From: a virus
Length of the DNA stretch: 21,195 nucleotides
Direction: 5' to 3' (one strand)
IMG/VR virus record: IMGVR_UViG_3300017782_000277
Span: 1-21,195 of that record
Positions 6,547 through 13,496 of this stretch are shown in pieces. Both the position numbers and the translations under genes were made by a program. Each line of letters opens with the position of its first letter. Positions within the stretch are counted from its first letter, which is position 1. Under the pieces are notes generated by a model. That model made no database searches. It was not told the origin of the DNA and saw only the letters and a list, made by a program, of their open reading frames with translations.

Positions 6547-7073
6547 TGAGTGCTTGGTTAAAAATAGTAGCAAACGAACATGATCATTGGATCAGAATTA
6601 TAAACTCTTTTGGCGAATATGACTATGCTGAAGATATTGTACAAGAAATGTATTTAGCTTTAGAAAAATATGCAAAGCCAGATAATATAATTAAAAATGG
6701 CAAAGTTAGTAATGGCTATGTATTTTTCACTTTAAGATCTTTATACTATCAATTTTATAATGCAAAAAATAAAATAAATAAAGTTAGTATAGATGACGTA
6801 CAACTTGAGCATTTTAGTAACTTAGAAGAACAAGAAGCTTATAACAAATTTTGTCAAACATTAGATAAATATATAGACAAATGGCATTGGTATGATAAAA
6901 AACTATTTAGATTGTACCGTGATACAGATATGAGTATTAGGAAACTTGCTAAAGAAACTGGAATAAGTTGGGTAAGTATATTTAACACTCTTAAAAAATG
7001 TAAAATAGATTTAAAAGAAAACTTCACTGAAGACTATGATGATTATATAAACGGAGACTATGAAAGAATTTAA
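6546..7073 (+). CDS. Sigma-70-like / HTH transcription factor
   Basis: A 175-residue protein that overlaps the helicase stop (TAATG). Residues 26-45 (DYAEDIVQEMYLALEKYAK) resemble sigma region 2.1-2.2, where the phrase ED.VQE is typical. Residues about 116-153 (DKKLFRLYRDTDMSIRKL, then ETGISWVSIFNTLKKCK) resemble a region 4 helix-turn-helix. The spacing and total length fit an ECF-like or phage-type sigma factor. It may redirect host RNA polymerase to phage promoters such as the TATATTT boxes seen here. The region 2 match is modest, so a HTH regulator without polymerase binding is an alternative. Confidence 0.65.
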   Translation: MSAWLKIVANEHDHWIRIINSFGEYDYAEDIVQEMYLALEKYAKPDNIIKNGKVSNGYVFFTLRSLYYQFYNAKNKINKVSIDDVQLEHFSNLEEQEAYNKFCQTLDKYIDKWHWYDKKLFRLYRDTDMSIRKLAKETGISWVSIFNTLKKCKIDLKENFTEDYDDYINGDYERI

Positions 7074-7470
7074 AGGAGACAAGCGTACTAAAGCTTATAA
7101 AGACTGGAAAAAGAAATATAACAAAGACTCTAAAGGAGTTGGTGATACAGTAGAAAAAATAACCAAAGCAACTGGTATTAAGAAAGTAGTTAAATGGTTA
7201 GCTGGTGAGGATTGTGGTTGTGATCAAAGACAACAAGAACTTAATAAGCTTTTGCCTTATAAAAAACCAAAGTGTTTATCAGAATGGGAATTTAATTTTT
7301 TACATGATTGGTATGAAAGAAATACTAGTATAATGACACGTAAAAATCAAATTGAATTCTTAAAGATTTACAATAGAGTATTTAGTGACAAGAAAAAAAT
7401 TAGCTCATGTAGTACTTGTGTAAAACAAATTGTGTTAGATTTAAAGAAAGTTTATCAAAAATACTTATGA
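7060..7470 (+). CDS. Hypothetical Cys-containing basic protein
   Basis: A 136-residue protein that overlaps the sigma-like gene by 14 bases. The N-terminus is strongly basic (FKGDKRTKAYKDWKKKY). A central motif GEDCGCDQRQQELNKLLPY is followed by KPKCLSEWEFNFL, and the end carries SSCSTCVKQIVLDLKKVY. The five cysteines (CxC, C, CxxC) could form a zinc site. The motif feels familiar from flavobacterial phage genomes, but I cannot name a function. The basic N-terminus and metal-like site would fit nucleic-acid binding. Confidence 0.6.
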   Translation: MKEFKGDKRTKAYKDWKKKYNKDSKGVGDTVEKITKATGIKKVVKWLAGEDCGCDQRQQELNKLLPYKKPKCLSEWEFNFLHDWYERNTSIMTRKNQIEFLKIYNRVFSDKKKISSCSTCVKQIVLDLKKVYQKYL

Positions 7471-7733
7471 CATTATTTCAAAAACAAACATTCCTTGCAA
7501 ATTACAGTTACTTAGCAACTCAGCTTATAGATGTTATGGAACGAGCTGCAAATAGTAATTCAAAGAAAAAATATCAAAATGCAAAAAACCTTGTTGATGC
7601 ACTCAATGAAGTTTATATGTACACAAGATTGCTAGAAAATGAAGAACAAAATGCTCAACAAAAATTAGTTATTGAGCGTACAGCTAAATTAAGAGCAGTT
7701 GAATCATTAAAAAAAATAAGAAAAGATGGGTGA
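7467..7733 (+). CDS. Hypothetical helical protein
   Basis: I choose ATG 7467, which overlaps the previous stop as ATGA, giving 88 residues. The frame is open further upstream, but only inside the preceding gene. The protein is almost entirely predicted helix, with Asn/Gln/Lys-rich and coiled-coil-like sections (EEQNAQQKLVIERTAKL). No catalytic or membrane motif is visible. It overlaps the next gene by eight bases. It is a small early phage protein of unknown role. Confidence 0.55.
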   Translation: MTLFQKQTFLANYSYLATQLIDVMERAANSNSKKKYQNAKNLVDALNEVYMYTRLLENEEQNAQQKLVIERTAKLRAVESLKKIRKDG

Positions 7734-8004
7734 TATAATTAGTAAATACTTTGAGATGTTAGAAGATGGCGAATGGACTTCTAATAATACTAGAGAAAAT
7801 AGAAAAGATCAGATAGTAGAAAATGTAAAAACATTATACGATATACGAGCTATAAAAGGTAAAAACCGATATGGTGTTACTATGGATCGTAATGACTTAA
7901 GTTTTTTAGAATGGTTAACACATTTGCAAGAAGAACTTATGGATGCTACAATATATTTAGAGAAACTTAAATTTGAGTATAATAACAACTCTAAAGAGAA
8001 ATGA
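7726..8004 (+). CDS. Hypothetical protein, possibly an all-alpha NTP-pyrophosphatase relative
   Basis: A 92-residue helical protein with the well-defined segments GKNRYGVTMDRNDLSFLEWL and HLQEELMDATIYLEKLK. The second resembles the EE..DA..YL helix of MazG-type nucleotide pyrophosphohydrolases, but the complete ExxE..ExxD set is not convincing. It belongs to a run of small overlapping early genes. The TGA stop overlaps the ATG of a tiny membrane peptide. A nucleotide-metabolism role is only a suggestion. Confidence 0.55.
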   Translation: MGDIISKYFEMLEDGEWTSNNTRENRKDQIVENVKTLYDIRAIKGKNRYGVTMDRNDLSFLEWLTHLQEELMDATIYLEKLKFEYNNNSKEK

Positions 8005-8075
8005 AAATTGATTACGCACAAATAGGCTTAGTAGGTATTTTGATTAGTATAATTTTTTATCTACTATGTAATTAA
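8001..8075 (+). CDS. 24-residue single-pass membrane micropeptide
   Basis: ATG 8001 overlaps the preceding TGA as ATGA, the same coupling used throughout this operon. It encodes 24 residues whose core, IGLVGILISIIFYLLC, is long enough to span a membrane. A TATATTTG box and a new transcription unit follow. The coupling and hydrophobicity support real translation. Tiny membrane peptides in phages can be lysis regulators or exclusion factors, but nothing specific can be claimed. Confidence 0.4.
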   Translation: MKIDYAQIGLVGILISIIFYLLCN

Positions 8076-8091
8076 TTGTAAATAAATTGTT

Positions 8092-8099
8092 TATATTTG
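8092..8099 (+). promoter_or_regulatory. TATATTTG -7 box, exact consensus
   Basis: TATATTTG matches TAnnTTTG exactly and lies 16 bases before ATG 8116, in the only non-coding gap between 5629 and 11301. TTA rather than TTG stands 17 bases upstream. It would drive the transcript that enters the hypermodification cluster. Confidence 0.5.
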
Positions 8100-8115
8100 T
8101 ATAAAATAAATATAA

Positions 8116-8343
8116 ATGAACACAAAAGAAATTACATTTTACGACGTTTATCTTACAGTTGACTATGACTATAGTCCTGAAGAACCAACAATATGGAGAT
8201 ACTCTAATGGAGATGGCCATCCAGGTAGTCCAGCTTACGTAGATATACTTGATATACGTGTACAAGATACAAGCATATTAGTAGTATTTAGTGACGATTT
8301 AATTGAAAAACTAGAGGAAAAAATACTCGATGAACATTCTTAA
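8116..8343 (+). CDS. Hypothetical acidic protein
   Basis: A 75-residue acidic protein and first gene after a consensus -7 box. It looks beta-rich (ITFYDVYLTVDYDY, SPAYVDILDIRVQ) and has a WRYSNGDGHPGSP loop, ending in a charged helix (LIEKLEEKILDEHS). I do not recognise the family. The overlap of 14 bases with the following gene suggests co-translation. It may be an early regulator or an inhibitor, but there is no motif evidence for either. Confidence 0.55.
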   Translation: MNTKEITFYDVYLTVDYDYSPEEPTIWRYSNGDGHPGSPAYVDILDIRVQDTSILVVFSDDLIEKLEEKILDEHS

Positions 8344-8593
8344 AGAAGCAGATAAAATAATCAATGATCGTTCTGAAGAGAAAGAACGTATGTATGGGCC
8401 TTTTAGTAAAGGTATGGAAAGAGCAGCTATAATTGCTTCAGCTAGTACTGGTAAACATATTACAGCTAAAGATATGTATTTATGTATGGTTGCTTTAAAA
8501 CTATCTAGAGAGTCTTATAATCACAAAGAAGACAACTTATTAGATGCTGTAGCTTATTTAGGCGCATTAAATAATTACGAAAACGGAGAATAA
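8330..8593 (+). CDS. DUF6378-like small phage protein
   Basis: An 87-residue helical protein matching the pattern I know for DUF6378: an N-terminal EADKIINDR helix, then RMYGPFSKGMERAA, HITAKDMYLCMVALKLSR and DNLLDAVAYLGAL. The family is common in phages, often near nucleotide-metabolism genes, and its all-alpha layout with conserved acidic residues recalls MazG-type folds. Its activity is unknown. The stop overlaps the start of the SGNH-like gene, tying it to the hypermodification cluster. Confidence 0.65.
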   Translation: MNILKEADKIINDRSEEKERMYGPFSKGMERAAIIASASTGKHITAKDMYLCMVALKLSRESYNHKEDNLLDAVAYLGALNNYENGE

Positions 8594-9513
8594 TGAAAGT
8601 AGCAATGCTAAATTTACTTGGTAATATACCAATAAGATTAAACTCTCATAATGCTGGTTGGACTTTTTGTTTAGCTAGTATTATAGAAGATAGATCAGGA
8701 GTTTATCCTGATTTTATAAATGACGCTAAAGATATTAAAAACTATGATTATATAGTTATCAATAATGGTATAAACTATAAGAAAGATCAATGGAATTTTT
8801 TTGGCGGTGTACAAGAATCTACTATTGAAAAGCTACAAGAGTTATCTAAGTTTAAAGGTAAATTGATATCTTATAATGAAGAGGTTGAGTTTGATAGTTT
8901 ATTAAAGCGTAAAGAGATAACTCAAATACCAGATAAAAAAGTATACTTAAAGCATACAGAGACAGGTGATAATATAATTATAGGTGACTCACATTCTTTG
9001 TCTATATTTAAAAAAGGATATAATATAAAGCGGATAGATGGTAAAACATTACATGGTTTTTTAAAAGATCCTTATAGTTATTATGATTTAAATAATGCTA
9101 AAAAAGTATATATGTATTTTGGCAATATAGATATACGTTTTCATATAATGAGACAAAGTAGTCCTATGAATGCTATAAAAGATTTATGTGATAAATATGC
9201 TAAATTAGCTTGGGAACTATGGAATAATGAATCCGAGGTATTTATACAAGGTTTATTACCTATAGAAGATGAGTCAAGAAAAATACCTGGTACTGGTCTA
9301 TATAAAGATAAACCATTTTTTGGTACTCAAGAACAAAGAGAGCAGATGCGTATTTTATTTAATGACTATATGCGTCAGCATTCTAATCAATTTAACTTTA
9401 CATTTGTTGAGCCTTGGTTAGATAGTCCTTTAAGTTTTGATGATATGGAAGCAAGACAATCAGTACATGTTAGACCTAGTTCATATTTATATAAAGATAC
9501 TTTTGTATGTTAG
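8593..9513 (+). CDS. SGNH/GDSL-like protein, first gene of the putative hypermodification cluster
   Basis: A 306-residue two-part protein. Residues 1-115 look like a Rossmann-type domain (MKVAMLNLLGN; YDYIVINNG; KGKLISYNEE). Residues about 117-300 carry SGNH hydrolase landmarks: IIIGDSHSLSIF (128-139, nucleophile S133), YMYFGNIDIRFHIM (173-186, the block III Gly-Asn) and QSVHVRPS (289-296, candidate catalytic H292, with D283/D284 upstream). Such enzymes hydrolyse or transfer acyl groups; a form with FGEIDCR occurs near polysaccharide genes. Here it is coupled to base-modification genes by overlapping starts and stops, so the substrate could be a decorated base or an activated donor. The role is inferred. 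Composition is very AT-rich. Confidence 0.55.
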   Translation: MKVAMLNLLGNIPIRLNSHNAGWTFCLASIIEDRSGVYPDFINDAKDIKNYDYIVINNGINYKKDQWNFFGGVQESTIEKLQELSKFKGKLISYNEEVEFDSLLKRKEITQIPDKKVYLKHTETGDNIIIGDSHSLSIFKKGYNIKRIDGKTLHGFLKDPYSYYDLNNAKKVYMYFGNIDIRFHIMRQSSPMNAIKDLCDKYAKLAWELWNNESEVFIQGLLPIEDESRKIPGTGLYKDKPFFGTQEQREQMRILFNDYMRQHSNQFNFTFVEPWLDSPLSFDDMEARQSVHVRPSSYLYKDTFVC

Positions 9514-10433
9514 ATCAATTTAAAGATTATTATAATAAAGCTAAGTTAAACCAACAAAGACTTTACCAAGGTTATAACTGGACTAAAGAAGATATAAATG
9601 ATGATTTAGTTTGGCATATACCAATATATGATGTAGTTAATAGACGTTATGCTGCTTTTAGTAGTTTACTTGAGGCGTTAAAATTAAAAGATAAAGATCC
9701 TAAAGGTAATGGTAATTATTTTTTAAATACTAGCTTTAGTAATTTTGATTTTATTTTTTTATGTTATTTATTTAGACTATGTGGATCTGGTATTAACTAT
9801 ATACCTAAAAGAGATTTGCCTTATGGTTCTCATGGCTTTGGTAATTTTTGGATAGTAGACTCTTTAAAAAATGGCAGATATAATAAAGATCAATGGCTAG
9901 ATGATTTGCCTGATAAAAAGTTTAGTGATAATAAAGGTTATTTATTACCTATGATATCTAAAGGTTTAAATGCTTTTATTAAAGAAGATGCATTAGAGTT
10001 AGTTAATCATATATTTAAAAATCTTGAATGGAACCCTGAGATCTATCAGATAGTAGATATAGGAAACAAATGGCTTATTGATAAAGGATATAAAAGACAG
10101 AACTTTGTACTATGTGCTTTTGCTATGGATTTAGCTGAGTATTTTCCTAATATAATATCTAGAGATAGTAAAGTATATATAGGATCTAATGCTAAAAAAT
10201 GTTTAAAGCAGATATTTCCTAAAGCTAAAGGTATTGGTACAAACTTAGATAACACTAATAATTGTTTAGAATACCTTTGCGATATAACCGGAAACTATAG
10301 TAAGAAATATGACATGGAAGATGTTGCTTGTGACTTTATAAGATATATAGATAATTTTCAAAGTAAGCATCATATAGAATTTAACAACGGAATAAAATAC
10401 TATAATAATGTTTTTAAACAAACAGAAGTATAA
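9507..10433 (+). CDS. Putative DNA base hypermodification protein (HMUDK-helical / aGPT-Pplase-like)
   Basis: A 308-residue mostly helical protein. Its order of motifs resembles the helical family found with 5-hydroxymethyl-dU DNA kinases and amino-acid:DNA transferases (alpha-glutamyl/putrescinyl-thymine pyrophosphorylase clades). The key stretches are SNFDFIFLCYLFRLCGSG (78-95), HGFGNFWIV (109-117), FVLCAFAMDLAEYFP (200-214), VYIGSNAKKCLKQIF (223-237) and YDMEDVACDFIRYID (268-282). In characterised phages this family joins amino acids or polyamines to an activated hydroxymethyl base. Its neighbours, a PLP enzyme and a hydroxymethylase, are those expected of such a pathway. The match is by remembered pattern and is remote. 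The closest alternative is an unrelated helical protein of unknown function. Confidence 0.55.
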   Translation: MLDQFKDYYNKAKLNQQRLYQGYNWTKEDINDDLVWHIPIYDVVNRRYAAFSSLLEALKLKDKDPKGNGNYFLNTSFSNFDFIFLCYLFRLCGSGINYIPKRDLPYGSHGFGNFWIVDSLKNGRYNKDQWLDDLPDKKFSDNKGYLLPMISKGLNAFIKEDALELVNHIFKNLEWNPEIYQIVDIGNKWLIDKGYKRQNFVLCAFAMDLAEYFPNIISRDSKVYIGSNAKKCLKQIFPKAKGIGTNLDNTNNCLEYLCDITGNYSKKYDMEDVACDFIRYIDNFQSKHHIEFNNGIKYYNNVFKQTEV

Positions 10434-11301
10434 AGAGAATAATGATATAAAAGGTTTTATGAATTTAGACTATTATCTAGATTTAACTAAAGACTTTAGT
10501 TCTTCTTTTGGTGATTTTAATGTTAAACAAGTAAATGGCTTTAATGTTATAGACGAATCAGAATCTTGCGAGGTTGGTTATAAAGCAAGAAGTGGTGAAT
10601 TTTTTATACAAGAATTAGTAGCTAAAGGTATTACTAAAATAGTTTACGTACAACCTAGAAGAGGTTTTGCTGGTATATCATTGTCTTGGTTATGTAAAAA
10701 ATATAATTTAGATCTTATATTAGTTATGCCTTCTTCTAAAGAAGTTAGTGATCACCAAGCTTTATGTATTGAGTTAGGTGCTAAGCCTTTGTTTGCTAGA
10801 ATAGCAGCTATGCCTAACGCTAATAGTTTAGCAAAAAAATATGCTGATAAAATAGATGCATATTATATACCACTAGGATTGAATCATCCTTATGTAATAG
10901 CAGGTGGTGTTAGATCTATTTATGATTATTTTAAAGACAAAGAAAAACCTAATACAATGTGGAGTGTAATATCTACAGGCGTACTTAGTAGATCAATGCA
11001 GATAGCTTTACCAGATACAGAATTTAAAGCCGTTGCTGTAGCAAGAAACATACAACAAGGTGAGTTAGGTAGAGCAGAGTTTTATTCATATCATAAACCA
11101 TTTAATAGCAAATCAGATTTAATACCAGATGAGTTTGATTGCGAGAACTCTTATGACTCTAAAGGTTGGGACTACATGATTAAATATGGCAAAAAAGGTG
11201 ATTGGTTTTTTAGTGTAGCAGGAAATGCTAAACTACCTACTATAGATAAAAGTACTATAGACTCTTATAGAGACTGGAATGATTTAAAAGATTTTAAATA
11301 A
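10408..11301 (+). CDS. Fold-type II PLP-dependent enzyme (ACC deaminase/threonine synthase-like)
   Basis: A 297-residue protein from ATG 10408; an in-frame ATG at 10459, after the previous stop, gives 280 residues and may be the true start. The PLP Schiff-base lysine is probably K59 in EVGYKARSGEFFIQEL, followed by a TKIVYVQPRRGFAGISLSW segment like the GG.QSNHA strand-helix of ACC deaminases. A glycine/serine phosphate-binding loop candidate is SVISTGVLSRSMQIA (186-200). The substrate is unknown. In thymidine-hypermodifying phages, PLP enzymes decarboxylate or rearrange the amino acid attached to the base, and I infer an equivalent role here from context. Confidence 0.7.
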   Translation: MFLNKQKYKENNDIKGFMNLDYYLDLTKDFSSSFGDFNVKQVNGFNVIDESESCEVGYKARSGEFFIQELVAKGITKIVYVQPRRGFAGISLSWLCKKYNLDLILVMPSSKEVSDHQALCIELGAKPLFARIAAMPNANSLAKKYADKIDAYYIPLGLNHPYVIAGGVRSIYDYFKDKEKPNTMWSVISTGVLSRSMQIALPDTEFKAVAVARNIQQGELGRAEFYSYHKPFNSKSDLIPDEFDCENSYDSKGWDYMIKYGKKGDWFFSVAGNAKLPTIDKSTIDSYRDWNDLKDFK

Positions 11302-11308
11302 TTTTTAT

Positions 11309-11316
11309 TATATTTG
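11309..11316 (+). promoter_or_regulatory. TATATTTG -7 box, exact consensus
   Basis: TATATTTG stands 16 bases before ATG 11333, the same spacing as at 8116 and 4672. No TTG is present at -33. It would give the hydroxymethylase its own promoter in addition to read-through from the upstream cluster. Confidence 0.5.
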
Positions 11317-11332
11317 TTAAACAATAATTAAC

Positions 11333-11980
11333 ATGAACTTTAAAACAGCACAAGAAGCTTTTGAGTATCTTTATGAAGATATAAAACAAAATGGTATTGA
11401 CTTTAGTAATACTAAAGCTTTGTTTAATGTTGGTTTTTATATAGAAGATCCAATAAGTAATAGAATAGATACTAACTATAGAAAATGGAGTGAAGTATAT
11501 GCTAATGCTGAATGGCAATGGTATTTATCTGCTGATAATAATATAGAAAAATTAGGTGAGATATATGGTAAAGTACCTGCGATATGGAAACGTATGGCAA
11601 GAGAAGATGGTACAGTCAATTCTAATTATGGCTGGCAATGGTCTAGAGAAGCTCAATTAGATAAAGTAATAGATATACTTAGAAAAAATAAAACAACAAG
11701 ACAGGCAACAATAAGTATTTACGATGGTAAAGAGATAAATAGCTATAAACATGATACACCATGTACTTATGCGGTACAATTTACTATTATAGATAATAAA
11801 CTATGTATGTCGGTATATATGAGATCAAATGATTTATGGTATGGATTTTGCAATGATCAATATCAGTTTTCTATGTTACAACAAAAAGTAGCACAAGAAT
11901 TAAATGTCCAAGTCGGGTGGTATTATCACCACGCACATAACTTACATTTGTATAACGATAAATTAAATAATAATGACTGA
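11333..11980 (+). CDS. Thymidylate synthase-family dNMP hydroxymethylase, Asp at base-recognition site
   Basis: A 215-residue enzyme, shorter than the typical 264-residue thymidylate synthase, but all core motifs are present: AEWQWYLSADNNI (E60, equivalent to E. coli E58), SNYGWQW (97-103), catalytic DTPCTYAVQF (C144), RSNDLWYGFCNDQ (164-176) and LHLY (204-207). Where E. coli has N177, which reads uracil, this protein has D175. T4 dCMP hydroxymethylase also has Asp there, and Asn-to-Asp changes shift synthases toward dCMP. I therefore infer folate-dependent formation of 5-hydroxymethyl-dCMP rather than dTMP. It has its own -7 box and overlaps the MazG-like gene by eight bases. Confidence 0.8.
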   Translation: MNFKTAQEAFEYLYEDIKQNGIDFSNTKALFNVGFYIEDPISNRIDTNYRKWSEVYANAEWQWYLSADNNIEKLGEIYGKVPAIWKRMAREDGTVNSNYGWQWSREAQLDKVIDILRKNKTTRQATISIYDGKEINSYKHDTPCTYAVQFTIIDNKLCMSVYMRSNDLWYGFCNDQYQFSMLQQKVAQELNVQVGWYYHHAHNLHLYNDKLNNND

Positions 11981-12266
11981 GTTTAAATTAATTAGAAACT
12001 GGGCAAAAAAACGTGGCATATATGACAAAGGCGACGTAAAAACACAATTAATAAAATTATATGAAGAAACAGGAGAACTATCAGAAGCTATTCTCAAAGG
12101 TGATCAAGAGGAGTTTATTGACGCTATCGGTGATACCGTTGTGGTACTCACTAATCTTGCCGCTTTGGGTGATGTCGATATTGAGCATTGTATTAAGCAC
12201 GCGTATGGTGAGATCGCTTCTAGAACTGGAAGTATGGTTAATGGAACATTTGTAAAAGATAAATAA
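11973..12266 (+). CDS. MazG-like nucleotide pyrophosphohydrolase
   Basis: A 97-residue, all-alpha, single MazG domain. The metal-binding set is visible: YEETGELSEAI (E31/E32, E35) and EEFIDAIGD (E47, D50, D54), then VVVLTNLAAL. These enzymes hydrolyse NTPs or dNTPs to monophosphates. Directly after a hydroxymethylase, the likely job is to destroy the normal dNTP competing with the modified one, as dCTPases and dUTPases do in T4- and SPO1-like phages, and to supply the dNMP substrate. The nucleotide preference cannot be read from the sequence. A stop/start overlap joins it to the exonuclease gene. Confidence 0.8.
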   Translation: MTEFKLIRNWAKKRGIYDKGDVKTQLIKLYEETGELSEAILKGDQEEFIDAIGDTVVVLTNLAALGDVDIEHCIKHAYGEIASRTGSMVNGTFVKDK

Positions 12267-13291
12267 TGAGAGTAGTAACCAAAAAACCAACATGGAAACA
12301 CGTAACATTCACAACACCTAAGATAGGATTTAAAGAATGGGCTAAGCAAGGACTTAAAGTAGTTATCAAAGATGAGTCTTTTGAATTTAAGACAGAAGAT
12401 CAATTACATGCATTACATGTTAATTTAAATGGATCTTTTCATGGTGACAGTAGTTGTTGGATCAGTGTTGATGAGATCAAGTCAATACATGCTAAAGCAG
12501 GAAGAGCAGAAAAAATACAACTATTAAATGGTGAAACATATAACAAGCCTGAGTTATTAAAAAGAATGTATGATGATAGCTTTTATTATGGTGAACTTGG
12601 TAAATACGCATTGAGCTCATCTGCTATAAAATCTTTGATAACTTCACCAAAAGAATATGCTAGAAGCTTAAACTATAAGTCAGATAGTGGTGCTTTTAAA
12701 ATGGGTAGACTTATTCATTTAGCAGCATTAGAACCAGATAAAATAGATACACTTTGTCACGTTGTAGAAGTACAATCAGAAGTAACTAAAAAATTCAAAG
12801 ATAAAGTAGAAGAAGTAGGTAGTAAAGATTTTGTATTTACAAGAAAAATGTATGACAAAGCTATGTATACTGTAGATGCTTTACTACAAAATGATATATG
12901 GCAAAACTTAACTAGAGATGCTATATTTGAACAACCAGGATTTGATATATTAAATGGTTATCCTTTTAGAGCTAAAGCAGATGTTCTTGGATCTGACTAT
13001 GTTGCTGATTTAAAAACAACATCAGATTTACGTGCATTTCCTTACGCTGCTAAGAAATACGGTTATGATGTGCAAGTTTATATTTATTGCAATTTATTTA
13101 ATGTAGATTATGACAACTTCTTTTTCTTTGCTATCGATAAAGGGACAGGTGATTTAGGTTATTACAATGTTAGTAAAGAATTTTATGAATCTGGTAAAGC
13201 TAAAGTAGAATACGGCTTAAAAGTATTTGAGACTTACTTTGTCAAGCAAGACCAAGAACTAAATGAATACGTTATCAAAGGAACACTATAG
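12266..13291 (+). CDS. RecE-like PDDEXK exonuclease (exodeoxyribonuclease VIII type)
   Basis: A 341-residue protein. Residues about 113-341 form a RecB/RecE-type nuclease: LSSSAIKSLITSPKEY (117-131), MGRLIHLAALEP (146-157, H151), FRAKADVLGSDYVADLKTT (234-252, D239, D248, K250) and YDVQVYIY (267-274, Q270). It should digest one strand of duplex ends and leave overhangs for the ERF annealing protein encoded 7 kb upstream. Residues 1-110 are an additional N-terminal region (KHVTFTTPKIGFKEW; HGDSSCWISVDEI) that I do not recognise. The gene follows the MazG-like gene by a TAATG junction and overlaps the next by 29 bases. Confidence 0.85.
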   Translation: MRVVTKKPTWKHVTFTTPKIGFKEWAKQGLKVVIKDESFEFKTEDQLHALHVNLNGSFHGDSSCWISVDEIKSIHAKAGRAEKIQLLNGETYNKPELLKRMYDDSFYYGELGKYALSSSAIKSLITSPKEYARSLNYKSDSGAFKMGRLIHLAALEPDKIDTLCHVVEVQSEVTKKFKDKVEEVGSKDFVFTRKMYDKAMYTVDALLQNDIWQNLTRDAIFEQPGFDILNGYPFRAKADVLGSDYVADLKTTSDLRAFPYAAKKYGYDVQVYIYCNLFNVDYDNFFFFAIDKGTGDLGYYNVSKEFYESGKAKVEYGLKVFETYFVKQDQELNEYVIKGTL

Positions 13292-13496
13292 TGATTATTT
13301 TTACAAGCTAACATATAATAGTGTATACGAAGGTAGCTCGTTGCAAGAAATAAATAACATATTAAACGTATACGAGGAACTAGAAGACTATGAAGCTTGT
13401 GAAGGTATAAACAAAGCATTGAAAGAAATAAAAATAATGACATTAAGCGATTTTATAGACAAAATAAATTATATACATGGAAGATTATCACATTAA
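13263..13496 (+). CDS. Hypothetical small helical protein
   Basis: A 77-residue acidic, helical protein (LQEINNILNVYEELEDYEAC; EGINKALKEIKI). It starts 29 bases inside the exonuclease gene and ends 20 bases inside the DnaA-like gene. Overlaps on both sides and unbroken tight packing support coding. I recognise no family. An internal ATG (13437) could give a short 19-residue product. A role as a recombination or replication accessory is suggested only by neighbours. Confidence 0.5.
   Translation: MNTLSKEHYSDYFYKLTYNSVYEGSSLQEINNILNVYEELEDYEACEGINKALKEIKIMTLSDFIDKINYIHGRLSH

Noticed and set aside
11294-11518. Minus-strand frame over the hydroxymethylase start
   Set aside because: It covers the TATATTTG box and the well-supported thymidylate-synthase-family N-terminus. 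Its composition is Ile/Phe/Tyr-rich, as expected for reverse AT-rich coding.
11333-11980. Ordinary thymidylate synthase for dTMP supply
   Set aside because: The Asn-to-Asp change at the base-reading site, Thr instead of His after the catalytic Cys, and the neighbouring modification genes fit a hydroxymethylase better. Not fully excluded.
12061-12403. Three overlapping frames over the MazG-like gene and exonuclease start
   Set aside because: The MazG metal-binding motif lies in the 11973 frame; the others have no motifs and break operon spacing.
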